DNA of 11,562 nt, taken from an uncultured Acidobacteriota bacterium. Its GTDB lineage: Bacteria > Acidobacteriota > Thermoanaerobaculia > UBA5066. Where the stretch lies: contig CALFNC010000103.1 in the NCBI GenBank assembly GCA_937902605.1, forward strand, positions 1 through 11,562, written 5' to 3'. The notes under the pieces were generated by a model. It did no database searches and was not told where the DNA came from. It worked only from the letters and a program-made list of their open reading frames with translations. A program made the position numbers and the translations under genes. This document shows positions 6,495 to 11,562 of the stretch, piece by piece. The stretch's first letter is position 1; the number at the start of each line of letters is the position of its first letter.

Positions 6495-7616
6495 ATGGGC
6501 ACCGCCGCGCGATTTGCGCTGTTCCTGACGATCGTCCTCGGGATCTGGACCGGCTTCCACGTCTGGGCCTGGAGCCGACTGTCGGCCTTCCCGGCGTTCA
6601 CGGCGGTCCCCCACCCGGCCCGCCTCGCGGTCTTCAGCCTCCTCTGGCTCAGCTACCCGCTCGGCCGGACCCTTCTCCACAACGGCTGGAAGGTCCCCGG
6701 CGAGGCGTTGGAGATGGCCGGCGCCGTCTGGATGGGCGTCCTCTTCATCCTCTGTTCCTGGCTCCTCGTAGCGGACCTCGTCACCGGCTTCGGCTTCCTC
6801 CTCCCTCACCACGTCCTGGCCGCCCGGAAGCTCGCGGTGATCGTCGGCCTCGTCCTATCGATCTTCGCGGTCTTCCAGGGTCTTCGCGGCCCTCGGGTGG
6901 TCCGGTATGAGGCGAAGATCCAAGGGCTGGCGCCGTCGTTCGACGGCCTCCGGATCGTCCAGATCTCGGACCTCCACCTCGGGAGCCTCCTGGGACGGCG
7001 CTGGCTGGAGGCGCGTGTCGAGCAGGTCGAAGCGCTCCGTCCCGACCTCCTCTTCGTCACGGGCGACCTGGTCGACAGCGAGGTGGCGCCGGTCCGGCCC
7101 CTCGTTCCGCTCCTGAGGCGCCTTTCGGCCCCGCTCGGCGTCTGGGGCGTGACGGGGAACCACGAGTTCTACGCCGGCATAGAGGCATCCACCGCCCTTT
7201 ACGCCGACGCGGGGATCCGACTGCTCCGCGACTCGTGGGCCGAGGTTCGCCCCGGCCTGGTCCTCGTCGGGGTCGACGACCTCTCGGCCAGGCGGCAGCT
7301 CGGCCTGAACGGCGACCCGGTGGCGCGGGCGTTCCAGGGGGCTCCGGACGGAACCAGGATCTTCCTTTCCCACTCGCCGCTCCGCGTGAAGGACGCGGCC
7401 CGCGCGGGGGCGAGCCTGATGCTCTCGGGCCACACGCACGCCGGCCAGATCTGGCCCTTCACCTACCTCTGCGAGATCCCCTACCCGCACCAGGCCGGGC
7501 TTTACCGGGAGGGAAACCTCCAGATGATCGTCCATCGCGGAACCGGAACCTGGGGCCCGCCGATGCGCCTTTTTCTCCCTTCCGAGATCGTCGAGGTGAC
7601 GCTCCGGAGGGGCTGA
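6495..7616 (+). CDS. Membrane-anchored metallophosphoesterase (YkuE-like)
   Basis: Calcineurin-like phosphoesterase with two metal ions, 373 residues. The N-terminal 130 residues hold about four membrane helices (roughly 7-27, 41-60, 75-98 and 112-130). The catalytic domain follows and carries the whole set of family motifs: DLH (159-161), GDLVD (190-194), GNHE (221-224), SH (292-293) and GHTHAGQ (312-318). GHTHAGQ and the membrane segment point to the YkuE/YaeI-type group, which in characterised members acts on phosphorylated lipid or envelope substrates. The actual substrate here is unknown. ATG 6495 was chosen because the hydrophobic N-terminus starts there; frame-open sequence upstream to 6363 overlaps the divergent peptidase gene and encodes only charged filler. 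It is the first gene of a plus-strand series with the glycosyltransferase 65 bases downstream, so a linked envelope role is reasonable but inferred. Confidence 0.93.
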   Translation: MGTAARFALFLTIVLGIWTGFHVWAWSRLSAFPAFTAVPHPARLAVFSLLWLSYPLGRTLLHNGWKVPGEALEMAGAVWMGVLFILCSWLLVADLVTGFGFLLPHHVLAARKLAVIVGLVLSIFAVFQGLRGPRVVRYEAKIQGLAPSFDGLRIVQISDLHLGSLLGRRWLEARVEQVEALRPDLLFVTGDLVDSEVAPVRPLVPLLRRLSAPLGVWGVTGNHEFYAGIEASTALYADAGIRLLRDSWAEVRPGLVLVGVDDLSARRQLGLNGDPVARAFQGAPDGTRIFLSHSPLRVKDAARAGASLMLSGHTHAGQIWPFTYLCEIPYPHQAGLYREGNLQMIVHRGTGTWGPPMRLFLPSEIVEVTLRRG

Positions 7617-7681
7617 CAGATCCGGACGCGGACGCAGCCGTCGAGATGACACCGGCTGATGACGACATAATCCAGCCGTCC

Positions 7682-8422
7682 ATGCGCCACGGAAAGAAAG
7701 TCGCCGTCGTCATGCCGGCGTACCACGCCGAGAAGACGCTCCTGAAGTCGTACCAGGAGATCCCGAAGGACTGGGTGGACGACATCATCCTCGTCGACGA
7801 CGCGTCCTCCGACCGGACCGCCGACCTCGCCCGGTCGCTCGACGGCATCCACGTCGTCGTCCACCAGAAGAACCGTGGGTACGGCGGGAACCAGAAAACC
7901 TGCTACGCCACCGCCTTGGCCCGGGGAGCGGACATCTGCGTGATGGTCCACCCCGACCACCAGTACGACGCGTCGGTCCTGCCCGAGCTGATCGAGCCGA
8001 TCGCCCTCGGGAAGGCCGACGCGATGTTCGGGAGCCGGATGCTCGGCGGACGCCCGCTGGAAGGCGGGATGCCGAGATGGAAGTACCTCGCGAACATCTT
8101 CCTGACGGCCGTCGAGAACGCCACGTTCTACCTCTACCTGACCGAGTACCACTCGGGGCTCCGCGCCTACTCCCGCCGCTACCTCGAGTCGGTGAACCTA
8201 GCGTCGTTCTCCGACGACTTCGTCTTCGACACCGAGATCATCGCGGCCGGGATCTGGAAACGGATGACGATCCGCGAGGTCCCGATCGTGACTCGCTACT
8301 TCGAGGAGGCGTCGCAGATCGACTTCGGAAGGTCGTGCGTCTACGGGCTGTCGGTGATGGTGACGATGGTCCGCTTCAAGCTCCAGAAATGGGGCTGGCG
8401 GAAGGACCCTCTGTTCCGGTGA
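7682..8422 (+). CDS. Family 2 glycosyltransferase (dolichol/undecaprenyl-phosphate sugar synthase-like)
   Basis: GT-A fold family 2 glycosyltransferase, 246 residues, probably cytosolic and membrane-associated, transferring a sugar from a nucleotide sugar to a lipid phosphate or similar acceptor. Visible motifs: VAVVMPAYHAEKTL (7-20), ILVDDASSDRT (36-46) for the nucleotide site, NRGYGGNQ (64-71), HPDHQYD (90-96) in the DXD/metal position, and a C-terminal block with SGLRAYS (158-164) and DDFVFDTEI (178-186). It lacks the C-terminal membrane helices of CsbB/GtrB-type enzymes, so it resembles the soluble DPM1-like form. ATG 7682 places the first beta strand six residues in, which is usual; ATG 7646 would add 12 residues. 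Neither has a clear ribosome binding site. The downstream YfhO-like gene starts 19 bases after its stop, which suggests co-expression and a shared glycosylation pathway. Confidence 0.92.
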   Translation: MRHGKKVAVVMPAYHAEKTLLKSYQEIPKDWVDDIILVDDASSDRTADLARSLDGIHVVVHQKNRGYGGNQKTCYATALARGADICVMVHPDHQYDASVLPELIEPIALGKADAMFGSRMLGGRPLEGGMPRWKYLANIFLTAVENATFYLYLTEYHSGLRAYSRRYLESVNLASFSDDFVFDTEIIAAGIWKRMTIREVPIVTRYFEEASQIDFGRSCVYGLSVMVTMVRFKLQKWGWRKDPLFR

Positions 8423-8440
8423 CACGGAGAGAATGAACGG

Positions 8441-10741
8441 GTGACCGCTCCGTCCGAGGGGCTCCGGGCCGCCCGGATCCGGACCGTCCTTCTGGCCCTT
8501 CTCGTCCTCGCTGCGGGCGCGCTTTTCAACAGAGACCTCCTCACCGGCGAGGCCACCCCGTTCTACCGCGACATCGGAACGACACAGCGCCCCACCCGTG
8601 AGCTGTATCGCCAGCTCGGACCTGCTTCGTTGAACCCCCACGCGTCGTTCGGTCAGCCGTACTGGGGAAACCCGAACCTCGCCCTGGCTTACCCATTCCC
8701 GAAAGCCGCCCGGTTTCTCGGGCTCCACCTGCTCGTTCACCTCGCTCTCGGAGCGGTCGGGGCCTCGCTCTTCTTCGCGCGGTTCGTCAAGGCGCCGGAG
8801 GCCGCCCTGGTCGGAGGGCTCTCGTTCGGTCTTTCCGGCACCGTCGTCTCGTCGACCGCGTTCCTCAACGCCACGACGACGATCGCCTGGATTCCCTGGC
8901 TCCTCCTCTTCGTGCACCGCGTCCGGGATGCCCGGGGACGGGCCGTCCTCCTCCCGGCCGCCGGAATCGCCGTCTCCGCTTCTCTCCTCGTCCTCGGGGG
9001 AGAGCCTGCGCTCGCCGCGATCGGCCTCGTCCTCGCCGGCACCCTCGCAGTCAGCGGGCCGAGAGGGACGCGGCTTCGCTCCCTCGCGGCCCTCGCCGCC
9101 GGGGGGGTGGCGGCGGCGCTCGTTCTCTCGCCGTGGCTGCTGGAAGTGCTCCGCTCGTCCGCCTTCTCGTCCCGCCGAACGAAGGGCTTCTCCTGGGCCG
9201 AGTTCTCGGCCGTGGCGTTCCACCCGGCCCGCTTCCTCGAGACCCCCTTCCCGCTCCTCTTCGGCGACCCTTCTCGCCTCGTGGACGGCGGGTTCTGGGG
9301 CTTCGCAGTGACGCAGGGGAACCCTCCCTATCTCGCGTCCCTCTCGCTGGGCGTCCTTCCGGCCGTCCTCGCCCTCGCTTTCGTCGTCTCGCCTCGGCGC
9401 CGCGAAGGGCGTTTTTTCGCGTGGGTCGCCCTCGTGGCACTCCTCCTCTCGCTCGTCCCCTTCCTCCCCGGCGCCCGGACGGTCTACGAGGCTCTCCCTC
9501 CCCTGCACCTCCTCCGGTACCCGCTGAAGGCTTTCTTGGCGTTCTCGTTCGCCGTCTCGGGCCTCGCGGCGATCGGAGCCGATCGCCTCCTCGTCCCGGA
9601 GAGCCTCCCTCGCTACCGGTCCCGGGCCGCCTGGCTCCTCATCGGGGCATCGGGTCTTCTCGCGACGGCAGCCATCGCCTTCCGGCTTCGCCCCTCCTTC
9701 GCCAAGCAGCTCCTGATGACGGGCTGGGACCCAAGGTGGGTCTCCTCTCCCGACGCGGTTCTCGGCCCGGTCGTGGCGCGGATTCCGCTCCAAGCGGCCT
9801 CCGCGGCCCTCCTTCTGCTGCTCCTCGCCTGGCTTCTCGGCTCCGCTTCCTCGGGCCGGAGAGGGCGGGCGCTCCTGGTGGTCGGCGTTGCCGCCGAGCT
9901 CCTTGCCGGGGCCCGGCCCCTCCTTCCACGGGTACCGTCCCTCTGGCTCGAAAAAGCCGCGCCGCTCGTCCAACGCGCGGCCGCGATCCCGGGGAGAGTG
10001 TTCGAGCGGACGGGAAAAGACCTCGACCCGGTGCGCCGCGGACTCTTCGGGCGGGTCTGGGGGGACGGCCCAGCGTCGCTCGCCGTCGCGCAGTGGTCGC
10101 AGGGCTGGGCGCTCGCCGGAGCCCCCTTCGGCCTCCGGTACGCCTACGACAAGGACCCCGACGGCAGCTACTCGTACCTGACCCGCATCGCGACGGACCT
10201 GGTGGTCTCCCGGGAGTGGCCGATGCGCTTAAAGTGGCTGCGGGCCTCCGGCGTCGGCTCGGTCATCGCGAGCGACGTCCCTCCGGAGCTGCCCGGACTT
10301 TCACCCGTCTTTCTCGAAGAGAGGGCGGGCATCCCGGCCGTTCTCTTCCGCCTGAACGACCCGCTCGCCGGCGTCCGCCGCGTCGGGCGAGTCGTCGGGT
10401 CGAGATCCGTGAGCGAGGCCGTGGCTCTCGTCGAGAACCCCGAATTCGACCCGGCCACCGACGCCGTCGTGGCCGGAGCCGCGCCTCTCGGAACGGCGCC
10501 TCCCGGAACCGCTCCAGACCGTCAGGCGGACGCGCGCCTCGTCGAGGAAGGGCCCACCCACCTGGTCGTCGCAACCTCCGGCGCCTCGGCGGGGCTGCTC
10601 GTCGCTGACCGCTCCTGGACGCCGAGGACACGCGCCGAGGTGAACGGCGCAGCCGCAAAGGTGTACGCCACGTACGTCCATCTCGTCGGCGTGCCGGTCC
10701 CCCCGGGGCCGGCCACCGTCCGAATCTCCCTTGCCCCTTAA
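8441..10741 (+). CDS. YfhO-like polytopic membrane protein, putative GT-C glycosyltransferase
   Basis: Large integral membrane protein of 766 residues, with about 11-13 hydrophobic segments in residues 1-490 and a soluble, probably extracytoplasmic C-terminal portion. Family marks: a first helix at about 12-29 followed by a long loop with FYRDIG (41-46, the region of the GT-C acidic residues), the GQPYWGNPNLALAYPF segment (71-86), HLLRYPLKAF (356-365), and a C-terminal beta-rich end where LLVADRSWTPRTRAEVNG (719-736) and VPVPPGPATVRISLAP (751-766) match the YfhO tail (surface-loop plus LxxGxHxVxxxY-like pattern). Characterised YfhO proteins in Firmicutes use lipid-linked sugars to glycosylate cell-wall polymers; acceptor here is unknown. 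The GTG at 8441 has GGAGAGA about eight bases upstream, whereas the nearby ATG 8433 runs into a stop after three codons. A gap of 121 bases separates it from the next gene. Confidence 0.85.
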   Translation: MTAPSEGLRAARIRTVLLALLVLAAGALFNRDLLTGEATPFYRDIGTTQRPTRELYRQLGPASLNPHASFGQPYWGNPNLALAYPFPKAARFLGLHLLVHLALGAVGASLFFARFVKAPEAALVGGLSFGLSGTVVSSTAFLNATTTIAWIPWLLLFVHRVRDARGRAVLLPAAGIAVSASLLVLGGEPALAAIGLVLAGTLAVSGPRGTRLRSLAALAAGGVAAALVLSPWLLEVLRSSAFSSRRTKGFSWAEFSAVAFHPARFLETPFPLLFGDPSRLVDGGFWGFAVTQGNPPYLASLSLGVLPAVLALAFVVSPRRREGRFFAWVALVALLLSLVPFLPGARTVYEALPPLHLLRYPLKAFLAFSFAVSGLAAIGADRLLVPESLPRYRSRAAWLLIGASGLLATAAIAFRLRPSFAKQLLMTGWDPRWVSSPDAVLGPVVARIPLQAASAALLLLLLAWLLGSASSGRRGRALLVVGVAAELLAGARPLLPRVPSLWLEKAAPLVQRAAAIPGRVFERTGKDLDPVRRGLFGRVWGDGPASLAVAQWSQGWALAGAPFGLRYAYDKDPDGSYSYLTRIATDLVVSREWPMRLKWLRASGVGSVIASDVPPELPGLSPVFLEERAGIPAVLFRLNDPLAGVRRVGRVVGSRSVSEAVALVENPEFDPATDAVVAGAAPLGTAPPGTAPDRQADARLVEEGPTHLVVATSGASAGLLVADRSWTPRTRAEVNGAAAKVYATYVHLVGVPVPPGPATVRISLAP

Positions 10742-10868
10742 CGCCCCCTGACGTGCCCGGCCCTGCCCAACCCTCCCCGTGCCCGGAACGAGTCTCTGTG
10801 CTAGCGTGCGGAAGCCGGGTGGGTTGGCCTGCGCTGGCCGGCCCGAGCGTCATCCCAGGAGAATGAGC
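10742..10868 (+). promoter_or_regulatory. Intergenic region with possible promoter for the lipoprotein-purE pair
   Basis: 127 bases between the YfhO-like gene and the lipoprotein start. The best promoter-like sequence is TGTGCTAGCGT (10797-10807), an extended -10 form with TG one base before TAGCGT. No good -35 is seen 17 bases upstream (GTGCCC region). AGGAGA at 10857-10862 is a strong ribosome binding site seven bases before GTG 10869. No terminator with a T-run is seen after the YfhO-like gene. Confidence 0.35.
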
Positions 10869-11342
10869 GTGAGAAAGCCAGTCGTCCCAATCGTCGTCCT
10901 CTTTCTCCTCGCGTCCTGCGGGAAAAAGGGTGAACTCGCCAAGGGCTCGATCGCTCCCGAGGCCGCGCACGCTCCCTCGATCGCCCCGGCCGGAGCACCG
11001 CCGGCCGAGGCGATCGAGGGAAAACAGCCCCCTTCCGATCCCATCCACGCCGGAACCGCGAAGGACCCGCACGCCGGGTTGGAACGGCAGGCGATCAACG
11101 CGGGAACCGGCCGCAAAGGGCGGGTCGTGGAGACGATGAACGCTGCCGGGTACACCTACCTCCGGGTGGACGAGAACGGCTCGTCCGTCTGGCTGGCCGT
11201 GATGGAAGTCCCGGTGAAGGTCGGCGACGTCGTGGAGTTCCCCGATTCGCAGCCGATGACCGGGTTCAGGAGCAAGACGCTGAACCGGACCTTCGATTCG
11301 ATCCTCTTTGTCCCGGGCATCCGCGTCGAGCGACCGAAGTGA
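10869..11342 (+). CDS. Lipoprotein with C-terminal NrfJ-like domain
   Basis: Secreted lipoprotein of 157 residues from GTG 10869. The hydrophobic core is followed by the lipobox LASC, with C17 as the lipidated cysteine. Residues about 18-65 are a low-complexity linker rich in Ala, Pro and Gly. From about residue 72 a compact domain follows, with [52 protein letters not shown] and ILFV. This pattern matches a small beta-rich family often labelled NrfJ-like or "DNA-binding" in databases, which is found in periplasmic or cytochrome-associated settings. Function is not established, and DNA binding is unlikely for a lipoprotein. The start is a choice: AGGAGA ends one base before ATG 10863 but seven before GTG 10869, which is the better spacing; the ATG would add two residues. 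The stop codon overlaps the purE start as GTGA. Family call moderate. Confidence 0.78.
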   Translation: MRKPVVPIVVLFLLASCGKKGELAKGSIAPEAAHAPSIAPAGAPPAEAIEGKQPPSDPIHAGTAKDPHAGLERQAINAGTGRKGRVVETMNAAGYTYLRVDENGSSVWLAVMEVPVKVGDVVEFPDSQPMTGFRSKTLNRTFDSILFVPGIRVERPK

Positions 11343-11518
11343 CCGCCGCTCCGGCCTCGACTCCTTCGCCCGATTCACCTCTGGTCGGGGTCATCATGGG
11401 GAGCCGGAGCGACTTCGAGACGCTTTCCCCCGCATGCGACGTCCTCCGGGAGCTCGGGGTCTCTTTCGAGACGCGCGTCGTCTCGGCCCACCGGACACCG
11501 GACCGGACGTTCGAGTAC
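11339..11518 (+). CDS. purE: 5-(carboxyamino)imidazole ribonucleotide mutase, N-terminal 60 residues (cut by adapter)
   Basis: Start of PurE, which converts N5-carboxyaminoimidazole ribonucleotide to 4-carboxyaminoimidazole ribonucleotide in purine synthesis. The diagnostic N-terminal signature is present: [13 protein letters not shown] (16-28) with the phosphate-binding GSRSD, and [12 protein letters not shown] (49-60) with the catalytic-region histidine. The reading frame ends exactly where adapter begins at 11519, so roughly 100 residues of the usual 160-170 are missing. GTG 11339 overlaps the TGA of the lipoprotein gene (GTGA) and adds a 14-residue Ala/Pro/Ser tail before the core. The ATG at 11396 lies inside the signature (MGSRSD) and cannot be the real start. 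An overlap with a lipoprotein gene suggests co-translation, though a functional link is not obvious. Confidence 0.93.
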
Positions 11519-11562
11519 AGATCGGAAGAGCGTCGTGTAGGGAAAGAGTGTAGATCTCGGTG
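11519..11562. other. Illumina TruSeq P5-side adapter (artefact)
   Basis: Not genomic. AGATCGGAAGAGCGTCGTGT and the bases that follow match the reverse complement of the TruSeq universal (P5) adapter. The junction with genomic sequence is at 11518/11519. Peptides such as [10 protein letters not shown] in frames that cross this point are translated adapter. Confidence 0.98.

Noticed and set aside
8198..9973. Long minus-strand open frame (591 codons) opposite the glycosyltransferase end and the YfhO-like gene
   Set aside because: Product is almost wholly Glu/Arg/Gly/Asp without domain signs; it is the antisense shadow of a high-GC membrane protein gene.
1..11562. CRISPR arrays, tRNA/rRNA genes, insertion sequences, or terminal overlap indicating a circular element
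   Set aside because: No regularly spaced repeats, cloverleaf-like segments, transposase motifs or matching ends were seen; the two ends are different adapters.

Overview
This 11.56 kb window is a contig from a high-GC bacterium. By eye about two thirds of bases are G or C, and third positions are almost all G/C. Both ends carry untrimmed Illumina TruSeq adapter (1-45 and 11519-11562), so the genuine insert is 46-11518 and the first and last genes are cut by it. The gene content (a multiheme c / Rieske / cytochrome b module, an S9 peptidase with a WD40-like propeller, a YfhO-type membrane protein and a secreted NrfJ-like protein) would suit an Acidobacteriota or deltaproteobacteria-like lineage. 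That assignment is inference and weak; there is no rRNA or other taxonomic marker.

Layout. (1) 46-3969, minus strand: a tight four-gene operon. It encodes a PAS-containing sigma-54-dependent activator, a small Tat-type Rieske protein, a b6-like cytochrome b, and a multiheme c-type cytochrome with at least ten haem motifs that runs off the contig. The junctions are a 4-base ATGA overlap, a 19-base overlap and a 1-base gap. The structural genes look like a quinol oxidoreductase in which a decahaem protein takes the place of cytochrome c1. (2) About 4026-4350: a C-terminal remnant of a TetR-family regulator on the plus strand, followed by two tandem hairpins. Two 8-base direct repeats exactly 21 bases apart lie just before it, upstream of the activator gene. 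(3) 4401-6458, minus strand: an exported S9-family peptidase, complete. (4) 6495-10741, plus strand: a membrane-anchored YkuE-like metallophosphoesterase, a soluble family 2 glycosyltransferase and a 766-residue YfhO-like membrane protein. The last two resemble the donor-making and transferring parts of a three-component envelope glycosylation system. (5) 10869-11518, plus strand: a lipoprotein with an NrfJ-like C-terminal domain, overlapping by 4 bases the start of purE, which the adapter cuts after 60 codons.

The most interesting part is the respiratory operon. The regulator is translationally coupled to a Rieske/b/multiheme-c complex, and the cytochrome b has lost most of the usual PEWY quinol-site motif. 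No RNA genes, CRISPR arrays or insertion sequences were seen.
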